Assembly (NCBI GenBank): GCA_032622095.1
Contig: CP136061.1
Coordinates: 248,943,582-249,007,581, forward strand
Length of the DNA stretch: 64,000 bases
Origin: Siphonodentalium dalli
Lineage: Eukaryota > Mollusca > Scaphopoda > Gadilida > Siphonodentaliidae
Direction: 5' to 3'
The notes beneath the pieces were generated by a model. That model worked only from the letters and a program-made list of their open reading frames with translations. It ran no database searches and had not been told where the DNA came from. How positions within the stretch are numbered: position 1 is the stretch's first letter; each line of letters begins with the position of its first letter. A program made the position numbers and the translations under genes. Shown here piece after piece: positions 12,346 to 22,520 of the stretch.

Positions 12346-13721
12346 TTGCAAAAGATTCAGGAAGCTCCAGTCATGGAATTGTTAATAATGTATTTCGTTC
12401 GGTCATTATATCTGAGAGAACAATGGTTGTCACATGTTACATCTCTATTTGTTGTAATTCGCAGAAAAATTCAAATTTGCACCATGCATACCACATACCT
12501 CCACTAACATCAATTATGCACCATTTGTATACACGTCGATAATCTCTTCCAGCGTAACTGTCAAGGGCGTCATCTGGCGAATCGCCAAATTTACTACTAT
12601 ACATATTTAGCTTAACCTTACACTCAAATGTTTGATGCATACATAGCCTTGAAATCTATATTTACATCTTCCTTAAATATCACAATAGATATAGATATGC
12701 ACATATTTATGCTCGTTCTAATTGGTAATCCATAAGCATACGCTGAAAGATGTTATTCGACATAATGCAAATTCAAATTGTTTTCTCACCATGTACAAAC
12801 GTTTCTGTTATCGCATTTCTGTCATCTTATAACAATGTATTGTCAATTTTGTACGGGAGAGGGACTACCTAAGTTGAAATAACTTGTGACCCGATCCCTT
12901 TTGTATATTTATATACGAATAAAATATGTTTAAAGTAAAGTAACATCAATTATTGCTGGACAGCTGGTCAAATTCCCTTCATAATACGTTAATAGAAAAT
13001 CATGTTCACCTCGCTTTACTGAGAACAAGTATGATTATCCGCTTACCGATAAACAGTTTAAGAGAAACATAGTCGTCGCAAAAATGTTTTGAAATCTAGT
13101 TCAATAAACCAAACGCGCAGTAATTAGGTTTTCTTTTGAATGCACGAAAGCCCGCAACTTTCCACAAGGTAAATTCAACTGGATGTTCCCACTTCGCAAA
13201 TTGACGTCGTTCCTGTGAAAAAAACATATTCACAGTATTTCATTTGGACACGCATTTGTAAATTGATGGACACATTTATGTATAGCTGTTCTCGAGAGTG
13301 TTGCCGCTGTTCATTGATTTTTGCATGCGAGTATGGTATAGTAGTGTGCTACAATTAGCATAACACTATACTACAGTATAGGACACAGCTCTTGACCAAT
13401 CAAAAGGCGCCATATCTGTGTGAAGTAAAATATAGCATTATGTCATACTTAACAATTAACCGTCCATATTGGATAGTCACATGGTTTCGAGATTACCTAA
13501 GCTGCATTGTTATATAATAGTAAATACATGCTTCACAGTCGAAAACACGTCGGCTATGGTTAAGTTGCCAATTATATCAATAGATTAATAGCAAGCCTTC
13601 GTGAACTGTTGAAAAGGAAATTTTACGAGGATAAAACAATAGACTGAGACAAATATTTTACTGGATACACGACACGACACGATGATCAATTATACACACC
13701 CTTTGCTGTGAATGGTGCGTT

Positions 13722-13735
13722 GGGGGGGGGGGGGG
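13722..13735. repeat. Poly-G run of 14
   Basis: An uninterrupted run of fourteen G residues on the + strand, flanked by GCGTT and TAGTT. Runs like this are prone to length error in assemblies. Confidence 0.9.
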
Positions 13736-14026
13736 TAGTTAATTTTGTTGTTATACTGAACGTCTTGTATATACTGTATACATACACACACGTATTGTTT
13801 GTGTCATTGATGTTGTTCGTGTATATTTAGTGAGGTTAATAATCCGACTCCGATATGTTTTCTTGAAATACCACAAAATGGAAACAACGTTTCGTTACAC
13901 CGCTTTAACATACCGACAACGGTGTGTGTCGTGACCGCTTGCGAACGAGCCGGTACCAAATAAACTACCACTGGTGAATACCAGCCGATGTGAATGAATA
14001 ATGATGGTGTCACCCGCTTCCCTGAA

Positions 14027-14157
14027 TCATGAATACCAGTTAACATACGGGTGCTACTGGATACCAGTTAACATAGGGGTGCTACGGGATACCAGTTAAC
14101 ATACGGGTGCTACTGGATACCAGTTAACAAAGGAGACAACGACTGGATACCAGTTAA
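14027..14157. repeat. Short tandem repeat, unit about 27 bp
   Basis: Five units begin with (G)GATACCAGTTAACA and continue TACGGGTGCTACT in the first copies. The last two copies diverge (AAGGAGACAACGACT and TAAAA). Confidence 0.85.
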
Positions 14158-14162
14158 TAAAA

Positions 14163-14272
14163 TACAGTACAGTTTCGCAGATTACTTTTGAAAACTGTGG
14201 GTGAAAATAGATGGTGTTGAAATGTGAAATATATGTCTTTTTTCAATAGTAATCTGAAAAACTGTACTGCAT
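14163..14272. repeat. Inverted repeat, about 110 bp overall
   Basis: TACAGTACAGTTTCGCAGATTACTTTTG at the left pairs with AATAGTAATCTGAAAAACTGTACTG at the right. There is no coding content. It may be a very small MITE or a hairpin. Confidence 0.55.
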
Positions 14273-15240
14273 AAAATTTAACCAAACCACTTCAATGTGG
14301 ACTCGGGGGAACAAGTTTGAAAAATTGCTACAATCTTCACTTGAGTAAACAAAAACAAATATACATGCATTAGCTATAGTAAATAACAATTTGCATGCGA
14401 CAGAACTTGGAAACAATGTCAGACGTTCTTCACAACTGAAATCTCACTTTACAGTCGAGTTTGCAGTCGAGAAATTTCCATAAATAAAAGTAAATCCTTA
14501 TCTGGGAGTTCTGTTTATGTTTATGTTGATTGTCATTTGATTGGACGAAGCGCGACCACGCGTCAGAGTAGTTGTGACATTGCCCTGCCAACGAACTATC
14601 GCCCGGACTATAGCCACCGAACTACCACTTTGCTGCTGGCGATAATTGTGGCAAGCGAACTGTCGCCCGGGCAATATAGTCTTTGACACATTACCCGCCT
14701 GCTGTCTCGGTTGGCACGAGACTTGGATCATGTACATGCATAATAAAACATCTGTTGACGGTCTTGAGTGAAATATCTCTCCCCTCGATTGTGCCTTCTC
14801 AACAGCAAGTATGACTATTGGCGTCGGCCTGCATGCGGCATCGGTAAATAGTCCGAGTTCTAAAACCAACACATTGCACGGTAAATTCCAGTTGAAAAAT
14901 AAAACTATATATATCAGAAAACAAATTGAACATATCTTAATATAAAATTTCAAACTGATGCTGTCCCGGGCAGGAACGTTCCAAGTGTTGAACATGTTGA
15001 TCACAGTTGGGGTGAGACACTACCGCACCCCATCGCTTCTCTCACATCCCTGTCTCACTATGTTGGCAGTATCGGGTGTTTCGTCATCAGCATCATCATC
15101 GTCGTCGTAATTATCACAGTCGTAATGATGTCAATGTTGGACAATGTTGGCGGTGGTCATCGGAAATGTAATATTACTCACTACTTGTATAATACATGTA
15201 TGCGTGCGCTTTCTATTTCATTTCGGCATATCCATTTTAG

Positions 15241-15420
15241 TTGGCTCCATGTCATGCGCACCACCGGTCGTCCCGCTTGATGGTACACCGGTGAGCGGTC
15301 AAGCGCCTTACAAGGTCGGAGATGTCGTTACTTTTGCTTGCAAGGACGACCCCCTCATCAAGCTAAATTCACAATGCACTACAGATGGAACATGGACAGT
15401 GGGCGGTTACGCATGCGCAG
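15241..15420 (+). CDS. Exon encoding a sushi (CCP) domain, first copy
   Basis: The 180-bp, phase 1-1 exon lies between acceptor TATCCATTTTAG and donor GCAG|GTGAGT. It shows the four cysteines of a CCP module in order: SCAPP, VTFACKD, NSQCTTDGTW and GYAC. The conserved Trp before the last Cys is present. It fits the usual 55-60 residue length and the usual habit of one CCP per symmetric phase-1 exon. CCP modules mediate extracellular protein binding, for example in complement regulators and adhesion receptors. The upstream hydrophobic frame from 15144 is intron read-through, not a signal peptide. It follows the ShK exon in frame. Confidence 0.85.
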
Positions 15421-17035
15421 GTGAGTTGATATTTATTGTACCTGGTCATATGACACAATTTCGGTTGGGTCAGAATGTAAAGTCTCACGTAGTGTCTTTA
15501 CCAGAATTTACCACAATCAGGGGTGGGGTGCATATATTACGGAAGAAGTACGGAAGATATAATTATAATACCGGGTGTGTGGTAAATAAATGGCAAAAAC
15601 ACGTTTTTCACATCCTTGTTAATTTTTCAATTAAGACTTTACAAACCCACATGTAAGCCGATAAAAACAAATTTAAACAAGTCTTAGCCACAAACAACAC
15701 CATACTCAATTTATCAATATCATATATCGGCCTTATATTGCCATATGTCATATCGGAAATGGGATCATAAAGTAACACTCATGCCTACATATATTCGGAA
15801 AGTGAAACATACATGTACTATATATGTTCAACAAACAGGCTGAAACTCATATATATAAAGCTGGCTCGATTCACAATGGACGTGATTCACACAAGGCTAG
15901 GGCGGATAATCTGATCAATGCATGTGTCTGGGCAATTTTGTCAGTTGCTTACTGGAAGAAGGGGTCGGTGGTTTTTATGTTTAGTGTAGTTATTTCAAAG
16001 TGAAATTAACGCTCTGGTGGATCGTTCTTCCTCAATCAACACCAATTTCTTAAATCTGAGACGATGTGGCCTGTAATGGCTGAAACAGCGATATATCATA
16101 ATAAATAAAATCAACAGTTTAATGTTGATATGAAATGTCTTGAAATGTATAAAACTAAAATAAATTAGATATATCCTCATAGAACTGAATAATATTATAC
16201 AAAAATAAAGAAACAAGATTGAAAACTTTAACTGCCTTGTAGAAATGAGTAGTGTCTAAAATAAAAATAAATAAATATACCCCCTCACTTGCCAAAATCA
16301 GGTAAAAACGTCACCTCCATTTGTGAACAGTTTATGATTGGTCAGACCAAGGACGCCAATCAGTGTCCATGTTTTCCCGGTTACTACATGGCTCACCTGG
16401 TTAGGCGTGTGACGCATCATGACGCACTGCGCACTGAGGCTGAACGGGGTTACTCTCACCAAAACAGTTCTGAAGGATACACAGGTTTTGAAAATGTGCT
16501 GAATGGTGCACAGAGTTTGTGCTCGGCCCGCCCTAACGCAGTGTTTGTGTTCCCGAAAATCTGGCGCACATCAGTAGTTGGTTTTCTGTTAATTTTAATA
16601 TCCATTGAAACGCAAACAATTATTCTCTAACGGAAATCATGGCAGGCACGAAAACTAAACCTAATTTAGAACGATATTTCAAAACTTTAGTACCCTTCAG
16701 CACACTATTAAAACCTGTGTACCCTTCAGCACCTATTTTGTGATAGTGACCCCTCAGTCGGACTGAGCGTCACGCGGTGGTTAGTGGTCGTTATGTTGTG
16801 ACATACTATTACTAGACCAGGGGATTGTCCATCAAAAATGAAAGTGAAACTATTGGAAACTACAATAACCATAACAGGTACATGTATCACACCCATTTTG
16901 CCACAACCCGAATAATAGATAACTGTTTGTGCTTTCATAAAATAGGTTGATTCTGTAAAGAGTTCCAAGATTTTCTCACCCATATATATCTATCTGTGTA
17001 TACACATATAGTTCATATACTGTTATCATTCGCAG
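15421..17035. other. Presumed intron carrying a MITE
   Basis: No exon was recognised. It holds the 7-bp-duplication MITE at 16438-16759. The rest is AT-rich without repeats that I can name. Confidence 0.5.
16438..16759. mobile_element. MITE, GGCTGAA family, copy 1
   Basis: It begins GGCTGAACGGGGTTACTCTC and ends GATAGTGACCCCTCAGTC, imperfect inverted copies of each other. The body repeats forms of ACCCTTCAGCAC. It is flanked by GCACTGA on the left and GGACTGA on the right, a 7-bp duplication with one mismatch. It matches the cleaner copy at 61317-61604. A 113-codon frame across it (16289-16630) is not a gene. Confidence 0.75.
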
Positions 17036-17201
17036 AGTGTCCAGATGGATGGACGAAGTACAATGGCGCTTGCTATAAGTACTACGACATGGAGACAATT
17101 TACAATACTGCAAAGACGACGTGTGAATCAGTCAACAGCATCGTATCCACAGCGAAAGATCAGGGTGAAATTGATATTTTGATGACGCTATTGAAAGGAA
17201 A
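17036..17201 (+). CDS. Exon encoding the N-terminal half of a C-type lectin domain
   Basis: The acceptor is TTATCATTCGCAG and the donor GAAA|GTGAGT. The exon enters in phase 1 and leaves in phase 2. The translation starts ECPDGWTKYNGACYK, continues with an Ala and a Cys in the TAKTTCESV region, and ends with GEIDILMTLL, which matches strands 1-2 and helices 1-2 of a C-type lectin fold. The extra N-terminal Cys indicates a long-form domain. The split codon AA|G joins perfectly with the exon at 21747, giving KGK then TSYLIGM. CTLDs bind sugars or proteins outside the cell. The intron to the next exon is 4.5 kb and filled with repeats. Confidence 0.88.
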
Positions 17202-17432
17202 GTGAGTAGGAAAATAAACCATTTCTTTGTATTAAATACATTTTCTCCGTTATTCAGTTATATAAAGGTATACATTGGAATGGTATAGTATTCATCTGGA
17301 TGGGTGTCAATAAATTATATACAGGCAATATCTAACACAAGTGCAGAAGGCTTCCTGATCTTCAGTGAGAAATGTATATGTCAGCACTCCCATTTCTGAA
17401 TCCACAGAAATTAGTCTATGTGGGAGACTTCA

Positions 17433-17831
17433 TTAACCCTTTACCCAACAAACCGGCCAAAACCGGCCAAATAAAGCTTCAACAGCCTAAAATATCTTCG
17501 GTCTGTCTCAATAGAACCATACAAATATGGATATCATTGGAACCGGCTCCTTGACCACATTGTGATAGTTGCAGTTATGCCATGTGCCAATGCATTCTCT
17601 TATATATGCGAGTCGACCATAGGTCGCCTCGCATATATAAGAGAATGCATTGGCCTAAAAAAATCTTTTTTTAACACTTTTTACCATTTTTTCTTACATT
17701 CTTTAACAATTTTATAATTTTTAATGTGTTAAGCCAATGCATTCTCTTATATATGCGAGGCGACCTATGGTCGACTCGCATATATAAGAGAATGCATTGG
17801 CACAGGGCCCTTCTGTTGGGTAAAGGGTTAA
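17433..17831. mobile_element. piggyBac-like MITE, TTAA target, copy 1
   Basis: TTAA lies on both sides of inverted termini CCCTTTACCCAACA and TGTTGGGTAAAGGG. A TTAA target duplication and termini beginning CCC are the pattern of piggyBac-type elements. Inside are two near-perfect 67-bp palindromes built on CCAATGCATTCTCTTATATA and CGCATATATAAGAGAATGCA, separated by a T-rich spacer. A GGCCAAAACCGGCC segment lies near the left end. It has no coding capacity and lies in the lectin intron. Confidence 0.85.
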
Positions 17832-17925
17832 GACACATCTGAATACATAGTTTACACTTTTCTACATTAGGAAATGTTCAGATAGTAAGTTCAACAAACG
17901 ACCATTATTATATGAACACTCCCCA

Positions 17926-18484
17926 TTAATGAACATGAATTGTCATGCTCTTGTAATAACTGTTATTTTCTGTCTGTCGTCTGATTTTATTACATGAACA
18001 CCCCTCCAAATAAATAATAGAAAGAATGTTTAGCACGCCCATTTACACTCAGACTCATCTCAATACTGCCTCAAAGTGAAACTGCAAATTAACCCTTTAC
18101 CCAACAGAAGGGCCCTGTGCCAATGCATTCTCTTATATATGCGAGTCGACCATAGGTCGCCTCGCATATATAAGAGAATGCATTGGCTTAACACATTAAA
18201 AATTATAAAATTGTTAAAGAATGTAAGAAAAAATGTTAAAAAGTGTTAAAAAAGATTTTTTTTTAGGCCAATTCATTCTCTTATATATGCGAGGCGACCT
18301 ATGGTCGACTCGCATATATAAGAGAATGCATTGGCACAGGGCATAACTGTAACTATCACAATGTAGTCAAGGAGCCGGTTCCAATGATATCCATATTTGT
18401 ATGGTTCTATTGAGACAGACCGAAGATATTTTAGGCTGTTGAAGCTTTATTTGGCCGGTTTTGGCCGGTTTGTTGGGTAAAGGG
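17926..18484. repeat. Tandem duplication, unit A (flank plus MITE)
   Basis: About 160 bp of unique sequence starting TTAATGAACATGAATTGTC is followed by a complete TTAA MITE. The whole unit is repeated immediately at 18485-19050. Unit A lacks a short ACATACCA-like insertion that unit B has near 18606. Both ends of each unit are TTAA. Confidence 0.85.
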
Positions 18485-18488
18485 TTAA
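18089..18488. mobile_element. piggyBac-like MITE, copy 2 (inverted relative to copy 1)
   Basis: TTAACCCTTTACCCAACA starts at 18089 and TGTTGGGTAAAGGGTTAA ends at 18488. The internal palindromes are as in copy 1 but in the opposite orientation. One palindrome arm has a point change (CCAATTCATT instead of CCAATGCATT). Confidence 0.85.
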
Positions 18489-19050
18489 TGAACATGAATT
18501 GTCATGCTCTTGTAATAACTGTTATTTTCTGTCTGTCGTCTGATTTTATTACATGAACACCCCTCCAAATAAATAATAGAAAGAATGTTTAGCACGCCCA
18601 TTTACACATACCACTCAGACTCATCTCAATACTGCCTCAAAGTGAAACTGCAAATTAACCCTTTACCCAACAGAAGGGCCCTATGCCAATGCATTCTCTT
18701 ATATATGCGAGTCGACCATAGGTCGCCTCGCATATATAAGAGAATGCATTGGCTTAACACATTAAAAATTATAAAATTGTTAAAGAATGTAAGAAAAAAT
18801 GGTAAAAAGTGTTAAAAAAAGATTTTTTTTAGGCCAATGCATTCTCTTATATATGCGAGGCGACCTATGGTCGACTCGCATATATAAGAGAATGCATTGG
18901 CACAGGGCATAACTGTAACAATCACAATGTGGTCAAGGAGCCGGTTCCAATGATATCCATATGTGTATGGTTCTATTGAGACAGACCGAAGATATTATAG
19001 GCTGTTGAAGCTTTATTTGGCCGGTTTTGGCCGGTTTGTTGGGTAAAGGG
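18485..19050. repeat. Tandem duplication, unit B
   Basis: A nearly identical repeat of 17926-18484, including flank and MITE. The junction between the two units is the TTAA at 18485. Confidence 0.85.
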
Positions 19051-19054
19051 TTAA
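18655..19054. mobile_element. piggyBac-like MITE, copy 3
   Basis: It has the same termini and orientation as copy 2, with TTAA at 18655-18658 and 19051-19054. It arose with copy 2 by the tandem duplication. Confidence 0.85.
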
Positions 19055-19208
19055 CAGTGAAACTGTCGTTATCGTGGTGACACCATTCGCGCATGTCACT
19101 GGAATACCATTGGACATACCATCTTATATATTTGACCAATTGCTCAAACGTAAAGAGAGAAGCAGGTGGGTCACAAAATGTACGTTCAAACGAAATGTTC
19201 GGCTAAAC

Positions 19209-19287
19209 ATGACTTTTTCTAGAATGGACGATTTTCAAACAGGTTCCTGCTGGATAGTTTTATCCTGCTTTTTCTTGTTATTTGTTG
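19209..19287 (+). CDS. Candidate signal-peptide exon (alternative first exon)
   Basis: ATG at 19209, or a second ATG at 19224, leads into a short charged region and then the hydrophobic stretch CWIVLSCFFLLFVG. A strong donor G|GTAAGT follows at 19288, leaving phase 1. This is the classic form of a first exon of a secreted protein. It lies inside the intron between the two lectin exons. Phase 1 cannot join the second lectin exon (phase 2 entry) but can join the ShK exon at 24799. It could therefore start a shorter secreted form, or belong to an unseen separate gene. There is no promoter evidence. Confidence 0.45.
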
Positions 19288-19517
19288 GTAAGTTACAAAC
19301 ATAAGTTTGGCTATAAACTGAGATTGAGTTCTCCTCCGCTGTTCATATTTAATATTGTTTGCATTGTCATCGACTTTATATTCGTCGTTTTCGTCTTAAT
19401 GTAGGCAATTGGAAACCCGTTTCCATTCGTTTAAGTGTATTAAGGTACACCAGCTACACCTGTATAGTAATATGAACTGGCATGCGATCGACCTTATCTA
19501 TTGATTCGCCTTATATA

Positions 19518-19697
19518 TTAACAACATAAAATTTGCAAGTGTCCTGGGTATCAGTGTTGTATGTAAGCTATGTCTTGCATTTTACACCAACAGTATATAC
19601 ATATATTAACAACATAAAATTTGCAAGTCTCCTGGGCATCAGTGTTGTATGTAAACGATGTCTTGCTTTTTGCACCAACAGTATATACATATATTCT
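19518..19697. repeat. 90-bp tandem repeat, two copies
   Basis: Two units begin TTAACAACATAAAATTTGCAAG and contain CCTGGG(T/C)ATCAGTGTTGTATGTAA and ACACCAACAGTATATACATA. The same unit forms the larger array at 20940-21390. Confidence 0.85.
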
Positions 19698-20939
19698 AAT
19701 GCACTTAGGACAAAATACCACCGGAAACACCACATGTTTGCGGGGGTTATTCATCAATAACCCGTCGCAATGTATAGTCCGGTTCACCGCTTCAATGTTA
19801 GATATTTCTACGCGCCACTATTGCCGTTAGCTGAATTCCTAATCTCGGTCATCCCCAATCCAGCCCCGCTCACTGTTCCGTTTCTCTCCATGACGTCACC
19901 CTTGCACAGAACACGCCGGCGACGTTACGGAGTAGACGTATAGAGTTGGCGTCCTTGCTACTGACTTCCGTTACTAGCTCGTTGCTATATAAACAAACCA
20001 GCGACGTCGCTTTTGTCGAAAATTTAAATGGTGAAAAAAAGTTAATTAAATATACTATAAGTTAAAATTTACACTAATAAGTTATAAATTGTGATAATTG
20101 TATCGCAAAATAAAAGGGATCGATTTTTAATGCGCAATCTCCTCTTAAAATCGATCCCCTTGGGATTTGTCATAAAAATCCATCACAGGTGTATTTGCAA
20201 TACACATTTTTGACAGAAGCGTATCTAAGACCGCAGTGTTCCCTGGCACCGCCGTGTGCGCAGGTCTAACACAAATAGTCCCCGAAAACAATTTTATACA
20301 CAGCAAATAAACTTGATAGAAAGTATTCTATAAAACAAACAATTTCAATTAACGATAATTGACGAACATAATATAATGCCAAGGGATGCCGTGAAATATT
20401 TATTTAATATACAAATGGCAATATTCGTCTGCTACGAATTATTGCGCCGATACCTGCCGCGTGCGCAAAAATGGAGTGACGTGACTTAAACTGATGGTTG
20501 CGAAAAACTTGCAAAAGTGAATTTATCTAAACACACAAAACTACACAAGTGTCATGAAATGTGAATAGATCGCGCCGATTGAGTGAATAATGATAATTAC
20601 GGAGAACTAGGGGTGGCATGGTGAGGCGAATTATGAAATGAGTAATTTGAACACAAAGTATGACTGAAAGTTTTGACAATTCCCTGCGCTAGCGAATTGG
20701 CAAAACTCTTCAAAACGCAATTTTGAAAATAGGTAAATATTACGGAAGCTTGTGAAATAACACTAACTAGGTTTATAAAGTATTTGATATTCTATGTAAC
20801 GATATGACATATATGAAATTTGATGCATTATAAATAATTATTTGAGACGATAAATGTGATAGCTATCCTATTTCCGTGATATAACAAAGAACGATAATTG
20901 AATAAAATTGAACGTAATGATCCGAGAGGTCATTACAAT
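19698..20939. other. 1.24-kb stretch separating the two 90-bp arrays
   Basis: No gene or terminal inverted repeats were recognised. A short inverted repeat GGGATCGATTTT / AAAATCGATCCCC lies at 20115-20160. This stretch may have been inserted into one original array, or the arrays may have formed separately. Confidence 0.4.
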
Positions 20940-21390
20940 ATTAACAGCATTAAATTTGCAAGTGTCCTGTGCATCAGTGTTCTATGTAAACTATGTCTTG
21001 CGTTTTACACCAACAGTATATATACATATATTAACAACATAAAATTTGCAAGTCTCCTGGGCATCAGTGTTGTATGTAAACGATGTCTTGCTTTTTACAC
21101 CAACAGTTCATATACATATATTAACAACATTAAATTTGCAAGTCTCCTGGGCATCAGTGTTGTATGTAAACGATGTCTTGCTTTTTACACCAACAGTATA
21201 TATACATATATTAACAACATTAAATTTTCAAGTGTCCTGGGCATCAGTGTTGTATGTAAACGATGTCTTGCTTTTTACACCAACAGTATATATACATATA
21301 TTAACAACATTAAATTTTCAAGTGTCATGGGCATCAGTGTTATATGCAAACTATGTCTTGCTTTTTACACCAATAGTATATACATATTGG
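20940..21390. repeat. 90-bp tandem repeat array, five copies
   Basis: Units start near 20940, 21030, 21120, 21210 and 21300, with few differences. Because 90 is divisible by three, two overlapping frames stay open across the array and give 30-residue repeats. I take these as repeat by-products because no start context, splice site or known motif supports them. Confidence 0.9.
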
Positions 21391-21746
21391 TCATTCACTA
21401 CAACTTACAATAGGATAGCGTAGTCCATGTTATATTGACAATGTCATTCAGACTAAAATATTTGCGCTTACTACACGATTAGCGATGCTTGTTGCAAAAT
21501 CACTGTACCAGCATTGTTTAAACACGCAAACTGCTGGTATTGGAGAACTATTAGTAATGAATGTAAAAACAATGTGTATATACTAGGTCCGTATCTGTTC
21601 TTCTTAGTGGGAATGTTTTTACATATTTATAATCTTGCACAGTTACCAGCGAGTACCTTGGCCCTCTATAAAATCTACTGCATGAGATGTATCCTGGAGA
21701 TGTGCTCAGTGTGGATGTGCTTTGAATTAATATGTTAACATTATAG

Positions 21747-21955
21747 GACTTCCTACCTAATCGGCATGACAGATATACAGGCAGAAGGAACATGGAAATG
21801 GGACGACGGAACAGCCGTGAACACCACATATTGGGACACAAACGAACCAAAGAACACTGAGGGCAATGATTGCGTATTTCTGTATTATTTAAAATGGAGA
21901 GTCGCATACTGCTCGGACAATGTAAAATTCGTATGTAAACGAAACTTTCGAGATA
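21747..21955 (+). CDS. Exon encoding the C-terminal half of a C-type lectin domain
   Basis: The acceptor at 21745-21746 (TTATAG) and the donor GATA|GTAAGT bound a 209-bp exon entering in phase 2 and leaving in phase 1. The translation reads YLIGMTD, then GTWKWDDGT, then YWDTNEPKN, GNDCVFLY and YCSDNVKFVCKR. This is the full C-terminal lectin pattern with three cysteines. The sugar-specificity tripeptide, usually EPN or QPD, is EPK here. The WND-type calcium motif is absent (WRV in its place). I infer that calcium-dependent mannose-type binding is weakened or lost. It follows 17201 in frame. Confidence 0.9.
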
Positions 21956-22164
21956 GTAAGTAACAATATGCGTTCAGTTTGTATTAAGTACTTATTGAGA
22001 TAGTTATAGTTAAATATATACAGTATGTGCATAATGCATGTGACGTTCGCAGCCCGCCAGTCGACGATTGAGTTTGACAAAACAGTGGCTTGGTCGAATT
22101 AAGTCGAATGCTGTGGCCCTTGTGCGGGTCGTTCGTACCACGACTGCTTCGTACCACTCATGTA

Positions 22165-22520
22165 TTAAAGGCGCGGTAAGCGTTGGCGGTTGGTATTACT
22201 GTTAAAAGAGTAACACCCTTAAACCGTCGTAAACAGAAATAATATTATATTATAGACAAACTGTTCTTATAATAATCATAATTTATGCCATGGTATGTGT
22301 TGTCTAGTTAGTACGCTTTGTAATGTAAACAAAAGCCAAGAACGTTAGAGAACCACCTGTCTTTTGTTCACATAACAAAGAGTATGCACTTGACAATAAC
22401 ATACTATTTACGCGATGTGTATGCTTATTATAATAACAAAATATGTTTATATATTAATAGCCTTTCTGTTTTAGGCAGTGTTAACGCGACCATTTTAACA
22501 GCATACCCACCGTGACGTTA
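22165..22520. mobile_element. TTAAAGG-ended MITE, degenerate copy
   Basis: It begins TTAAAGGCGCGGTAAGCG and ends near CAGCATACCCACCGTGACGTTAA. Internal blocks match the clearer copies at 36083, 47433 and 51162, for example TGTAAACAAAAGCC, CAATAACATACT and TTTCTGTTTT. Confidence 0.6.

Larger units (their letters stand above)
10948..15240. other. Presumed intron between ShK and sushi exons
   Basis: This 4.3-kb stretch is AT-rich. It holds a (TA)n run near 11138-11158, a relic related to the TTAA MITEs (12187-12345), a hairpin near 13341-13389, a 14-base G run (13722-13735), a 27-bp tandem repeat (14027-14157) and a hairpin (14163-14272). A Cys-rich frame at 11991-12147 has plausible splice signals, but its phases (0 in, 1 out) do not fit the chain. 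A 168-codon minus-strand frame at 14498-15004 has no recognised domain. Confidence 0.5.

Noticed and set aside
14498-15004. 168-codon minus-strand frame
   Set aside because: No recognised domain, biased by AT-rich sequence, no splice or start support.
15144-15240. Hydrophobic frame directly before the sushi domain, read as a signal peptide
   Set aside because: A clean acceptor at 15239-15240 and a phase-1 entry show this is intron read-through.
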